DNA from: Breviolum minutum Mf 1.05b.01
Taxonomy: Eukaryota; Sar; Dinophyceae; Suessiales; Symbiodiniaceae
Direction: 5' to 3'
Assembly: GCA_000507305.1 (NCBI GenBank)
Contig: DF240473.1
Location: forward strand, 1-64,000
Length of the DNA: 64,000 nucleotides
Shown in pieces: positions 44,764 to 55,143 of this stretch. Below the pieces are notes generated by a model. That model was not told the origin of the DNA. It did not search any database and saw only the letters and a list, made by a program, of their open reading frames with translations. Every line of letters begins with the position of its first letter. Positions within the stretch are counted from its first letter, which is position 1. The position numbers were made by a program, and so were the translations under genes.

Positions 44764-44871
44764 GAGATGCTGGTGCCAACAGATATGCCATCGCGTCCAG
44801 AGGAAGGTCGCTGGGCCTGGAATCTTGAAGCTTGTAAAGCGGTTGCTATCCCAAGTGATGAGAAGGGATGA
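44764..44871 (+). CDS. terminal exon of the 42-aa-repeat gene
   Basis: After GTGCATAG, phase 0: EMLVPTDMPSRPEEGRW then AWNLEACKAVAIPSDEKG and TGA at 44869-44871. The phase fits repeat exon b, giving a complete 3' end for the gene. The intron before it is about 700 bp. Confidence 0.57.
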   Translation, partial: EMLVPTDMPSRPEEGRWAWNLEACKAVAIPSDEKG

Positions 44872-45157
44872 TATTCCTAGTGATCGGTTGTAGAAAACTA
44901 GTATATACCATTTATTAGTGCAGTACCAAAACCTAAAACGTCCGTATCATCATAAATAATATACGTACATACAAGATATATGTACATAATTGTATATACA
45001 TACAACCATGTCTTGGCGACGGTTCGCACGGTGGGCACAGTGCATAAACTTTAGACATTCATTCCTGTTTTTTGAGCAAAAACTATGACATCTAGTAGTT
45101 CACTGGACTTCTACCGGGCCCCAAATTCCCAATGAATCATTGGGCCTTTCAGCTCAG

Positions 45158-45194
45158 GTGATCTGGACGATCCGGAGGACATGGGGGTGGAGAG
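45158..45194 (+). CDS. candidate small acidic exon
   Basis: Between AGCTCAG and a GTGAAT donor: DLDDPEDMGVE. Short; phase relative to neighbours is not established. Confidence 0.35.
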
Positions 45195-45263
45195 GTGAAT
45201 GACTGTACATCTGCACTGTTTGTGGCTGGTGGTGGAGTTACTTCTGTACCATATCTGATCAAT

Positions 45264-46047
45264 TGAGCTTACCATGTTTTGTTGCTTGTTACATCAATCC
45301 TTATCTTCTTGGTACTTTTGGGGAATCGGCTCGAAGCCTGTTCGTTTCTGTACGCCTTCGTTCGGGGGCAAACGCTTTGAAGGAAGCCACAGTTCAGCCC
45401 GTGCTGCAGGCGAAAAGGGTCTGTCAAGATTCATGGCCCCCAATAGTCATTTACCACATACGGTATCATGGATCCACACATCCATTATGGATCCATTAGG
45501 ACTTCCAGCAATTTCTAGATGTCCCTACTTTTTTGATAGGGTGAGTTTCGTGAAGTGTCTTCACGCCACCTGACCCGATTTGCTTCAACTTGAGATGCCT
45601 GAAAAAATCAATCCCATCGGGCAGAGTCAAAAACATCAAGGATTGATATACCCATTGGTGATGAGGGATTCACCATTTGGAATGATTGGAAACCTGACAT
45701 CTCAAATCTTTTTTGATCTTTGTCAGCAATCTGCTAGTGGGCTATTGATGCTCACTTGTCACCTTGCAATAAGTTCAAGAACTGAGGAGTTGGAAGGTCG
45801 CGCAACTTAAGGTGATGATATCAAGTACCATTTCTTTTTATCCTTTGTTCTATTTAGACTAGATTACTAATAACTCACACTTGCTCACACTTTTTCAACT
45901 GGTTGACCCTTGCTTGATTTTTGTCTGATTTGGTTTGTGAGGTCATTGTATCCTGTTCCATTCTGTGAGTTCTTAGGTTTGTTTTGTGAACATGTGAGAA
46001 TATGCCCCTGGAGACTTGTGAAGATGGGTTATTATTAAATTATTTTT
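45264..46047. repeat. dispersed repeat C, copy 2 (about 0.8 kb)
   Basis: See 38947-39763. This copy keeps a 60-bp segment (45371-45434) with the frame NALKEATVQPVLQAKRV, lacks the 115-bp insertion, and has an extra 55 bp near 45906-45960. Confidence 0.92.
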
Positions 46048-46175
46048 GGTGTTCAACGCATTAAAGGCTACCAAGGAATTCAAAGAAAAAATGATGAAAC
46101 CAAAAAACCTTCAACTTATGGTGTGAATCAATACTTTAAAAACACGTGGCTTCTCAATAGTTTGGGGTGACGTAG

Positions 46176-46255
46176 ATGGTGCCAAGATGGATTGTGCCAC
46201 TGCTCAGGTCCGAACAGCTTTCGCAGAGGATGAATTTGAGGCCTTGCAGTGCAAG
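46176..46255 (+). CDS. candidate exon, acidic helix
   Basis: After GACGTAG: GAKMDCATAQVRTAFAED then EFEALQCK. CAG|GTCCGA is a possible earlier donor. Composition is coding-like. Confidence 0.43.
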
Positions 46256-49000
46256 ACCTGGGAAACTGACTGTTTGAAATCAAACAGAATCTGACTTTAT
46301 AGATCCCTGGTTTCGGGCCAAGAAAAGAGACTCTAAAACCAAAATATTCGAGTTTATGAGGGGACATGATTTTTTGGTGGATTCTTCCTGATGGCCTAGA
46401 TTGATGATTTCACATTAGGTGTTTATTTGAGAAACAGTACGAAGAACACTGAAGACTTACTTTTATGATCTCGCTGCATCATTACGCACCAGCCCAATTC
46501 CTTTGAACACATTCTGCCATTTTCGATCTTATTGTTCGCCCAACCAGACGTAGGAAGCGTACGCCGACGCGATCATGTCAGGGATCAGATTCATTCAGAG
46601 GCCTGCAGAGTGGGCGGAAATGGTTTGAAAGGCATACTGGTCAATTGGTACCTTGGGTTGGTAGTTTGGAATTCGAACAAATTCCCTTATGAAAGGGATT
46701 GTTACTTGGGAAGGCTCCAAAATTCCACGATCCCAAGCCACTGATTCTGAAGAACATTTTAAGTCATTAAGTGGCAAACCATACCCACCGTATATCCTCC
46801 ATGATCGGCGAACGAATTTTTCCCATCATCCAAGCAACTTTCCCCCGGAGTTCCCTTTGAATCCTTTGTTGTTTCGGCGGTGGGTTGGTTATTGAGTACG
46901 AACTTCTGGCGATTCCAAACGGGGTGAGGAAAAATTCAGATCTGCTCACTTTGCTCATATTTGTTCATTATGGTTGATTCAAAATTCACCACCAACAACC
47001 AACACGGATGAGAACACAAAAATGGAGGATGCGTCACCAACTTTCTTTTTGGTGTCTGGCATTTTGAGGTTCCAGCTAGATCCAGCTGTTACTTTTGTGG
47101 GAAGTTACTTGTGTGGCAGAGCACCTTACCTGCTGAGGAATTTATTCCTGCGGATTCGTTGAGGTTTCCCCGCTAGATACGGGAAAATAGCAAAAGCGCC
47201 CTGTGGAGCTGCTGACAAGATAAGCTGCGCTGAAATAGGACATATGGATATGAAAACTGCAAAAATAATCTTGAAGCTGCCAGTCGTACGGATGAATCAT
47301 TCTTCTAAAAGAAAGCTATGGATGTCAAGTGGGGAAAAACAAATAATTAGAACTGTTGTTTCAAAATGAAGTGCGGGAGGGGACTGTACATGACCCCTCA
47401 CAAATCTGATCTCCCATGCCCGGTCTGATGGATATAGATTAGTGGGGTAGGGCTCCATTGCCCAAAGTATGTATTTTTCCAGTTTTTTTTGGCGCAGTTT
47501 TATGATTTAAAATGAAAGAGATTTTGATTTTTTTAAACGTGTTCTCCCCATCACCTGCAAAAAACACTCGAAAGTCGAGCATAGGCAAATGATTCGAATG
47601 AACCAACTTCACAGTAGCCACTGCGAACAAACTGACTGCAAACAGAACAACACCCGAGTTTTCGTTTTCACAATCTGCATCCACACGGCAACAAATTGTT
47701 TTTATCGTTGCAAATTTAACATACCACTACTACTCTTATTTTTCTAAAGAAGCTGAGCCTATGTGTTTTTCTCATTGTTTTGCAATGTGTTTTGCACTTG
47801 TATGCATTCTCGGTATGTTGTTTACTGAGCAAACCGCTGCAGAGAGAACAAGCACGCGTTCACACAACCTGTCTACATGCACATGACAACTCCTTATTGG
47901 TAATAGTGATGTGAAGTCATTTTCCAAAACCACGCTACTCAGACCCTGCCCCACCTGGTCTTTGATGGTTCGCTTCTTTTTCATGTGGTTTTTTAATTTT
48001 CACAACTGTTGTTTGAACCATTTTGAAACATACTTGAGCCTTTTATAAGCCATTTTGAGCAGGATTGGCCAGGACCCCCAATACATCTTTAAGTATTCAA
48101 TGTATTCAGAGCAATTTGTTTTTTTTTCGCAAATTTGAATTACGGTTGAGTAAAATTGAGCAAGATTGGCGGGGGCCCACTAATACTTTTTGTAGTATTC
48201 CGAGCATGTGTGAACACTTTTGGAAAACATGAGCAAGATTGGCCAAGATCCAGCAAAATATTTCTTTGTATCCTTTGTCAAACAGCCTGGGTCCCAGCAA
48301 TGCATTTTTCGGCAGTTGTTTTTTTTTGTCATGCCCGTTTGAACAACCTTTTGAGCAACACCCACCTCCCAACGCGGCTAATACACGACTGCACAAACGA
48401 CAAGGGCACAGCACATATTTTATTCAACATGTCATGTTTTTGCAGTTTTTAGTATTGTTGAGCCATTTGGGGTTCTTTTAAAACACATCCCCCTACTCTA
48501 AACGGACATATGTTTGATTTCGGCAGAGGAAAGATACGCAACCAATAGCCCAGCCACGATCCACACGGCAAGGGACAAATCGATTCCCACGTCCCTTGCA
48601 AGGAACGTTGACCCTGTACTGCGGAATTGGACAGCGCCGTGACTTGGTGCAGGGAAAACCCGGTTAGTGGCGAGGGCAGACTAGCTTATGAAGTTATGGA
48701 TCAATTTCAAAGGTGTTTCGATCGGTCGGCAGTCTAGGTCAATCCACAAACCAGGATTCCAAGCAGACGTAAGCCACCAAGAAGATCCCAGATGCTAACT
48801 CAGCCTTGTCATTGCCCATGGTGCCCGCATGTTGCCCCCAGAACATGTGACATGGACAATATTCCGGGTATTTGTTGCAACCAACTGTCACACCAACAAA
48901 AACTAAGGTGAGGAACCAAAACTCGTGTTTTGGTATTGTTTGGAAGGAATTCTGTGGCTGTTTTCATGTGCTGTTTATTCCTCAATACCCATGACAAATT
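46256..49000. other. region with little recognisable coding DNA
   Basis: Apart from a candidate exon at 47120, AT-rich DNA. Related sentences such as GAGCAAGATTGGC recur around 48057-48250 (GAGCAGGATTGGCCAGGACC, GAGCAAGATTGGCGGGGGCC, GAGCAAGATTGGCCAAGATCC), a degenerate local repeat with a unit of roughly 80-90 bp. Confidence 0.5.
47120..47163 (+). CDS. candidate exon
   Basis: After GTGTGGCAG: STLPAEEFIPADSL and AG before GTTTCC. The frame is open further upstream. Weak. Confidence 0.33.
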
Positions 49001-49059
49001 CTATGGGACTGAACTGATATATAATATTTACTTACATGAACAGGAAACCATAAAAACCA

Positions 49060-49180
49060 ATGTTTTCATACCGATTTTTCCTTCCTCAATACCATGACAA
49101 CTTCCATGGGAGGAACACGTATATCTACCTATCCATGACATGGTTGATTTTTATGGTTTCGTGTAGGTAGCCTCCCTGAA
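49060..49180. repeat. imperfect foldback sequence
   Basis: AACCATAAAAACCAATG near 49046 is answered by ATTTTTATGGTTTCGTG near 49148, and CCTCAATACCATGACAA echoes 48978-48996. Probably a decayed member of the foldback group found to 57.4 kb. Confidence 0.5.
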
Positions 49181-49731
49181 ATTAACAAAGCATCTGAAAA
49201 TCATGGTTGGAAGATAAACAGTCTTTTTGGGGCCCGGCCTTTTTATCCGATTTTTAAGGGCTTTGGCTCTTAGTTTCAGGGAGTGCAAATACACCGTTCA
49301 TCTCATGGATGCGTCATGATTTTCACCAAGGATCGACGGTGAACCCCTTTGCTTTCCCTGGAGTCCCAGGCGTCTTTCATTCGTTGACACGTTGTGGATG
49401 AACGAGGTTATATAATAGTTTGAAAGAGTGGGGTTATGTCGGGTTAGAGAAAAACACGAGATTTTTTTTTTTTTAAGGTGGTATAGATTTTTGGCATTAT
49501 TATCCAATGGTAGTCTTCATGAATAGATGTCATATCTTCAAGGTGGTTTAGGATGGTATAGGCATAGGGATGAAAACATCCCAACAGTATGAAACCATAT
49601 GAGTTGGGGTCAAATATTTCCAAATTTTTTGGAGTGATGGATGGATGGATTATCCCGGTATCCCCACAAAAAATGTTTTTCACCTTTCCGAAATAACAAA
49701 TCCAAGGCCCATTTTTCACCTTGTTGCTGAA

Positions 49732-49990
49732 GAGCCAGATGCTGTCCCAGATGAGGCAGCTGCAAGGGTTATCAAGAGTCCACAGAAGAGTTTTTTTTGG
49801 TGGGGCATGATTGAGAAGTTGCTTTGTGATGAATCTGAAGCAACTCGGTGCTCTTTCTGGAAGGGGATTTTTCAAAGTAAGATGTTATCAACCTACGGTA
49901 GCAATTTCAATCCATTTAGTTTGCCAGGATGCTTTGTTGGAATGGGGACGCACCCCATGTGGTAAATACCATCCGTGGTAAATGATGATT
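49732..49990 (+). CDS. dispersed exon-bearing repeat B, copy 3 (best exon copy)
   Basis: After GTTGCTGAAG the frame is open: PDAVPDEAAARVIKSPQK, SFFWWGMIEKLLCDESEA, TRCSFWKGIFQ, to a GTAAGA donor at 49877; the rest to 49990 is repeat DNA shared with copy 2. Only in this copy do the alanine-rich and MIEK parts read in one frame. Function unknown. Confidence 0.48.
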
Positions 49991-50348
49991 ATGATGTCCA
50001 GTCTCAGCAAAAGAAATGGCAATGACCTTGTTAGATCACACATCCACACATCGTGCCATGTGGGTTCCAAGGTTCATTGTTGACTTGGCTGTTTTTTTTC
50101 TCCAAGCCATTGACGACCCCAAAAAAAATGTAAGGAAGATGTTTACTCATTTTGGAAAAATCTATGAATCTATGATCGCCTGATATTTTTCCGGGTACAA
50201 GTTGACGTAACTCGTGTCAAGTGGCCTTTTTGTTTAAAGATAAGTTTACAAGGTGGGCCCCGGAAGGCTAGTTATAAATGAGGTCCCCCATGAGTTCTAC
50301 AAGTAGGGTGAAATAACTTAACCCCAAGTTTATTTTCGGCCATTCACA

Positions 50349-50436
50349 CCCATACAATCCATGTATGGTATATTCACCTACATTTGCTTCAAAAACTGTA
50401 GGTAAATCTACCATTCATGGAACATTTGGGATGGGG
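50349..50436. mobile_element. foldback element, TACCTACAT group
   Basis: CCCATACAATCCATGTATGG, CACCTACATTTG and, inverted, CTGTAGGTAAATCTACCATTC and GGGATGGG. An imperfect hairpin of about 88 bp, related to 53599-53694 and 57331-57438. Confidence 0.6.
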
Positions 50437-50698
50437 GTATTTATATATGTATATATAGCCGCATTTACAACGATAGTGACGGGGGAAACACATTCGGTTC
50501 CGTCCTCGGGGTCAAAAAAACCGTTGATGGCGGCCGTTTGTAGGTGTATGTTTGCCCCAAAAAAAAGGTGAGTGAAATGAATATGCATTATTTATAGCAA
50601 CTGTTGTTTTTTTTGTTTTTTCGATGTGAGCAAAAAACATGCTGCAAGTTAAATTTGTGTTGGTTGTTGTTTCCTTTACGCCCTTTTTGTGGCTGTTG

Positions 50699-50831
50699 TG
50701 AATAAATGAATGAATGAATGAATGAATGAATGAATGAATGAATGAATGAATGAATTGAATTGAATTGAAATGAAATGAAATGAAATGAAATGAAATGAAA
50801 TGAAATGAATGAATGAATGAATGAATGAATG
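50699..50831. repeat. (GAAT)n-(GAAAT)n-(GAAT)n compound microsatellite
   Basis: About 13 GAAT units, then GAATT and some nine GAAAT units, then six GAAT units. The symmetrical tetra-penta-tetra structure suggests one array arising inside another. Confidence 0.96.
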
Positions 50832-51061
50832 ACATGCCCTGTTGAAATGGGTTAGTGTACGTTGGATTCAAGTTTCTCCAAAGATTCATTTCCGCAAAGT
50901 CATTGGAGGCCAGTTAACATTCCGGATCCTAGGGTTCAGTCTGTGACGTGCTTGGAGGATCATCCAGTTAGTTTCAGTGGTTAGGATCACCCCCGTTTAT
51001 AAGCCATGGAGTTCGGCCATTTCGAAGGGGAACAACCCGATCCTTATGGTACAACAACTAG

Positions 51062-51111
51062 CCATGGAAGTCCGGGATGATCTTCCAAGAATTTCAGAAC
51101 CTGGTGTTTCG
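51062..51111 (+). CDS. exon, penultimate of a gene
   Basis: After CAACTAG: two bases complete a codon, then MEVRDDLPRISEPGVS, ending at GTGAGG in phase 0. It joins in frame to 51157. Confidence 0.52.
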
Positions 51112-51156
51112 GTGAGGTTGGTGGTGCTTAGAGATGATTCCTTACCTCATTTTCAG

Positions 51157-51180
51157 GCTCCAAAGAAAAGGCCAACATGA
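51157..51180 (+). CDS. terminal exon with TGA stop
   Basis: After CATTTTCAG, phase 0: APKKRPT and TGA at 51178-51180. The intron 51112-51156 would be only 45 nt. The basic tail KKRP is nuclear-signal-like, an inference only. Confidence 0.48.
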   Translation, partial: APKKRPT

Positions 51181-51649
51181 CCCAAACAATTTGGATGTGA
51201 AGATCGAAATTGTGTGTGTGTGATTTTTTGTGGTTTGGGAGATTCCTAAATTTCCAACTGCCATTTTTCGGGTTTTTCACCAATCACAACTTCTGTTTTT
51301 GTTGGGATCCACTCCGAATCCAGGAGTTGCCAGGAATTGAACTAAGTGACCTGAAAGACAGGCGGAGTCAGAGACAACGGGGAAACTGGAGCCGGGGGAA
51401 AGATGTGGATGTGTTTTTTTTTATCATGGAAATCGAAGGGGCTCACAAAGGTTAATAAGTGGGTTAATAACCCCAATACATTCATATATATATATATTCC
51501 ATGTATAAGTAGGTTATAACCCATGTACTAACCATTTACTAACGTTCTGGGACATCCTAGTAGTATTCTTCCTTTTTTTATTGTGGACACATACAATTTG
51601 GCTAATCAACCCCCAAACCCCCGGCCCCTAAACCCGCCTCAGAAGTAAA

Positions 51650-51752
51650 GGTTTAATAAGGGCTTCTTAATGGCTTATTAACCATTGGTTTCACTTAATA
51701 AGCCCTTAACAAGGCCTTGTACGTTAGGGGGGTAGGTTGACCAGCCATGAAT
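51650..51752. repeat. dispersed repeat E, copy 2
   Basis: Matches 37621-37722: TTATTAACCATTGGTTTCAC, AAGGCCTTGT, CGTTAGGGGGGTAGGTTGACC. Confidence 0.75.
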
Positions 51753-51885
51753 GCATTTTGGTGACTGCAAAAAGATTCATCCGAAAGGTCCCGACCTTAC
51801 CCCGCTTGCTTGTTTTATATCTCAAACAACCAAGACTCAATGCATCGGAAGTTTTACCTACATTTGGCTATAGTTTCAACGGTAA

Positions 51886-52230
51886 ATGGAGGTAAATCAC
51901 CATAGATTGAATGCTTCGGTTTTGGGGAATTATACTACCCAGTTTGTATTGGGGATCTATAACAAGTTATTGGTTTCGAATCCTGATGACCCAACGATCG
52001 TTTTTGGAATGGAATTCGTCACATTGACGGAAGCGCTTCTAGACGCCCGGGGGCGTTTTGGAGAGGCATTCCTTCATTTCCTAAAGATCAAAACAGAGAA
52101 AACAGAGAAGGGAAGCTTTGACCTCATGTTAAAAATACACTCCTGTAAACTAACAGTTCGCCCATGGAAAATCCACCATTATGATGGTATTTACCAGGAA
52201 AGATGGGGATTTTCATGGGCGAACAGTTAG
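51886..52230 (+). CDS. open frame with coding-like core
   Basis: The core at about 51976-52100 reads NPDDPTIVFGMEFVTL then TEALLDARGRFGEAFLHF, GC-rich and protein-like. The last 30 codons are foldback DNA and not protein. The core is probably an exon, boundaries unclear. Confidence 0.35.
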   Translation: MEVNHHRLNASVLGNYTTQFVLGIYNKLLVSNPDDPTIVFGMEFVTLTEALLDARGRFGEAFLHFLKIKTEKTEKGSFDLMLKIHSCKLTVRPWKIHHYDGIYQERWGFSWANS

Positions 52231-52238
52231 TTTCAGGG
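52144..52238. mobile_element. foldback element
   Basis: Arms CTGTAAACTAACAGTTCGCC with CATGGAAAATCC, and the complement GGATTTTCATGGGCGAACAG with TTAGTTTCAG, surround ATGATGGTATTTACC. About 30-bp imperfect arms; no coding capacity. Confidence 0.7.
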
Positions 52239-52317
52239 AGGGGCCCGGTCTTCATCGCAGTCTGATTTGACTTGCACCGAGTCAAAGGTTTTGATCTCGA
52301 GATCATTGAGAATTCAT

Positions 52318-52605
52318 TCAGAGTTGCCTCTTATGATCACTGGCGATCACGAGGAAAGAGCCAACATGTGCTGCGAACAAATTGCGATTGCTGCAACATT
52401 CAATGAGGCCAGGCTTGCAGCCTTGATGAATCCGACGGGGATTCTCGTCCTTGACGCACAGTTTTTGCACAGTGGTTAGCAGCTCGTGAACTGAACGAAG
52501 CCCAGTTCTTTTGACTGCCAGAAGAACTGGATTCTTGACAAACATTGAAGAGAGTGACGCGAAGATGTTTTCATGTCTTCTGTCGCTGGATAATTCTGGA
52601 ACCAC
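52318..52605 (-). CDS. 95-codon open frame, strand uncertain
   Basis: On the minus strand the composition is coding-like (MFVKNPVLLAVKRTGLRSV, HELLTTVQKLCVKDENP, NLFAAHVGSFLVIASDHK). On the plus strand 52267-52479 is also open (IAIAATFNEARLAALMNP). One of the two is probably a real or decayed coding segment; if the minus strand is right it breaks the one-strand pattern. Confidence 0.3.
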   Translation of the reverse strand: MVPELSSDRRHENIFASLSSMFVKNPVLLAVKRTGLRSVHELLTTVQKLCVKDENPRRIHQGCKPGLIECCSNRNLFAAHVGSFLVIASDHKRQL

Positions 52606-53472
52606 AATGTTAGACCTTCGATTTTACGGGATGACCGAATGAGGCCATACTAAGCGCCCTATTTCCTAAGATTATTATCATTGGGAGTTGTGCCCTTAGA
52701 TTCCCAGGCAATGACGTTACACATTTAGTGTCCAGATCCACCACCTTTCGAGGAATCAGAGTGCACCTTCAGGTCAGACCTTGGTTGTCATTCATGTTGG
52801 CAGAAATCGGGCAAACCACCTGAGATTCGTTTAGAAACAAATCCCATGAAAACACGGGATATTCATGGATATTCTCTATAGACCTCAACTGGTTCGCCGG
52901 AAAAAACACGGAAACACGTGAAGCATCAACAGTAAATAGGGGTTCTACTGCCCATTTTGATGGTATTTTTTTCAGATAGGCATAAAAAGTAGAAGCATTG
53001 CAAGGTTTTTTGCAGGCAACGCAAAAGACTCCAGACTGAAAACTTGAACTATAGATTTACAAGAAGTATGGTTCAATTGTTGAATTTAGGTTGAAGTTAT
53101 ACTACCCCATGTCCCATACTTTCATGCATATCAGAAACCCAATCAGGATTTTATCATGTCTTCCACCTGAACGAATTGGAATCATCATCATTGAAGCCTG
53201 CTAGGGTGTCCATGGTAGTTAGCAATTTACTTACAACCCCAGTAGATGGACAGGTTCACCCACTTACTACCTACCTGGAAAACATAGGAAAGTACCATTT
53301 TTGTTAGGCAACTGTGTGGCTGGTTTTAGGAAAAAAGTTGTTGTAAATGAACTGCGCAACTTGTTTTCCAGGTACAGCTATATGAAATGCATTCTCAGGC
53401 ACCCCTTGGGCTGTGTTTTTTCGGTTGAACCTTGGGTTATGTCTCTAGACCTTCCCAAATCTGTAGACGAAG

Positions 53473-53548
53473 TCCCGTGGACATCCCGCAAAAAGCCAGG
53501 GTGAAGAACGCCATGATTTCCAAGTTGAACGACGGCTCCCTTGACCAG
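53473..53548 (+). CDS. exon, 25 codons
   Basis: After GACGAAG: one base, then PVDIPQKARVKNAMISKL and NDGSLDQ, ending at a GTAACG donor in phase 0. It fits the phase-0 start of 55077, so it may be part of the same gene. Confidence 0.58.
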
Positions 53549-53598
53549 GTAACGGATTGGGAACAACAAATTGCTACAGAAAGACTATTTTTTCTATG

Positions 53599-53694
53599 CC
53601 CATACCATCCATGGGACTGGTATATTTACCTACATGAAAACCATAAAAAAGAACCAAATGTAGGTAAATATACCAGTCCCATGGATGGTATGGG
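53599..53694. mobile_element. foldback element with perfect 37-bp arms
   Basis: Arm 53599-53635 (CCCATACCATCCATGGGACT then GGTATATTTACCTACAT) is the exact complement of 53658-53694; the loop is 22 bp. It begins 50 bp inside the intron after exon 53473-53548. Confidence 0.93.
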
Positions 53695-53880
53695 ATGGAT
53701 TCCCCCTTATGCTCGCTGCTCCCTTTCTGCAAGTGGTTTTGGAGTGGGTTTTAGGTGCCTAAACACCTTCTCAGGGTATGACTGGAGCACTGTGGCAGAC
53801 AAATAAAGGAACTTCACATTTCGCACCTGTCTCAGATTAATGGTGCCATTTGCGGGTTGAATGACTTCCGTTTACCCTCC

Positions 53881-53970
53881 CGAAGTTTAACATAGCCCCT
53901 GAAAAGTTACCTTCCCAAGAGGAAAGTAGTCTTCCAACCACCATTTTTCAGGGGCTATGTTAAACTTCCG
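53881..53970. mobile_element. foldback element with 25-bp arms
   Basis: CGAAGTTTAACATAGCCCCT plus GAAAA is answered by TTTTCAGGGGCTATGTTAAA plus CTTCCG at 53945-53970, with one extra base. Different sequence from the TACCTACAT group. Confidence 0.88.
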
Positions 53971-54725
53971 GGGTGTAATGTGTTTTCTCCCACGTGGATG
54001 TCTAAACGACATGTCTTTTCAAAAGTTGAGTCCGTCCGAGTATTTCCAGGTGAATTGAGTGGTTTTGTGATCAATTCAGCATGGAAGATCTGTATTCATT
54101 CCAGCATCATAGCCCCTTAAAAGCAGGGTTTGCTAATATGTCCCCCTTCAATATCACAAGAACACGAACTGAAACATCTAAATTACCATCATTTTAATCT
54201 CCTAATTTGATATTAGTTTAATGGTGATGTTTAAAATGGAAATGTAATGTTCCAATTCTAAAAATTCGTAATTTTCCAAGATGATTTCGTTCTTAACTCG
54301 AGATGTTTATAAATCAACCCCACAAGCCGTACAACGACTCGAGAGTTTTTCACTAAATGCCACAGTGGGTGGTTTCAATGATTGTTGTTCTTTTCCCTGC
54401 CGAAAGAACCTCAGGAAATGTGTCAATTTGACGAGCGTTTCTGTGTTGCCAATGTAGGTAAATATGCCATGCATGGAGCATCTGGGAATTGATGTTTTTT
54501 TAAAATCCAATTATTGAAACCCCTATGAACCAATCCGTTTTATTCCGGGGGATCAGGCATGAAATCTCATGAAATTTCAGGTATTGTCACCAATCAGGGC
54601 AAATTAGGATCCGGAAATCACGAGAAATGTTTGGTGTGGATGTCCCGGGAAGTTAGTAAAAGGTTAGTAATTGGGTTAACCCCAATATATGCTGCAAAAT
54701 GTTTGTATACAATAATGTCATATAT

Positions 54726-54786
54726 GATCATGACAATTCTATGTACCCATACCATGCATGTATGATATGAATTTACCTACCTTATA
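54726..54786. repeat. partial TACCTACAT-group sequence
   Basis: TACCCATACCATGCATGTAT then GAATTTACCTACC: one arm of the foldback group. A reverse arm, AATGTAGGTAAATATGCCATG, lies at 54451-54471 and may be its separated partner. Confidence 0.5.
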
Positions 54787-54908
54787 AATGGGGTGTCTTG
54801 AGGTTATAACCTGAACTTACTAATCTCCATGAGCCCCCAAAACCATGAAAAATGAAGGTTTTGGCCACCTAAAAACCAGGTTATTTACCATAAAAACCTC
54901 TAAACATG

Positions 54909-55013
54909 TGGATGTTTCCGAAAATAATGGTACCCCCAAATCATCCGTTTTAATAAGGTTTTCCATTATAAGCCATCCATTTTGGGGTACCACTATTTTT
55001 GGAAACACCCATG
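54909..55013 (+). mobile_element. MITE-like foldback element, copy 3
   Basis: GGATGTTTCCGAAAATAATG and, inverted, CACTATTTTTGGAAACACCC, with TACCCCC/GGGGTAC in the arms and CATCCGTTTTAATAAGG, ATAAGCCATCCATTTT in the middle. Same family and orientation as 25264-25363. It ends 64 bp before exon 55077. Confidence 0.75.
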
Positions 55014-55076
55014 TAGGTTTCGGGGGCCCATGGCTTTTACTATCTTTTACTAACATCTACTGGGTCCCACATCCAG

Positions 55077-55143
55077 CAACTCGGTCCCGCCGTGCCGGGC
55101 GCCGCCTATCCGAAGGCTGTGGAGACCGCCGCGCAAGCTGCAG
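55077..55143 (+). CDS. exon, Ala/Pro-rich, very high GC
   Basis: After ACATCCAG: QLGPAVPGAAYPKAVETA then AQAA plus one base, ending at GTGGGC. Almost all third positions are G or C. The leftover G is completed by GT at 55543 to give Gly. Confidence 0.72.

Noticed and set aside
50951-51010. tRNA D-arm-like AGTGGTTAGGATCACC
   Set aside because: No acceptor stem, anticodon or T-arm pairing could be found around it.
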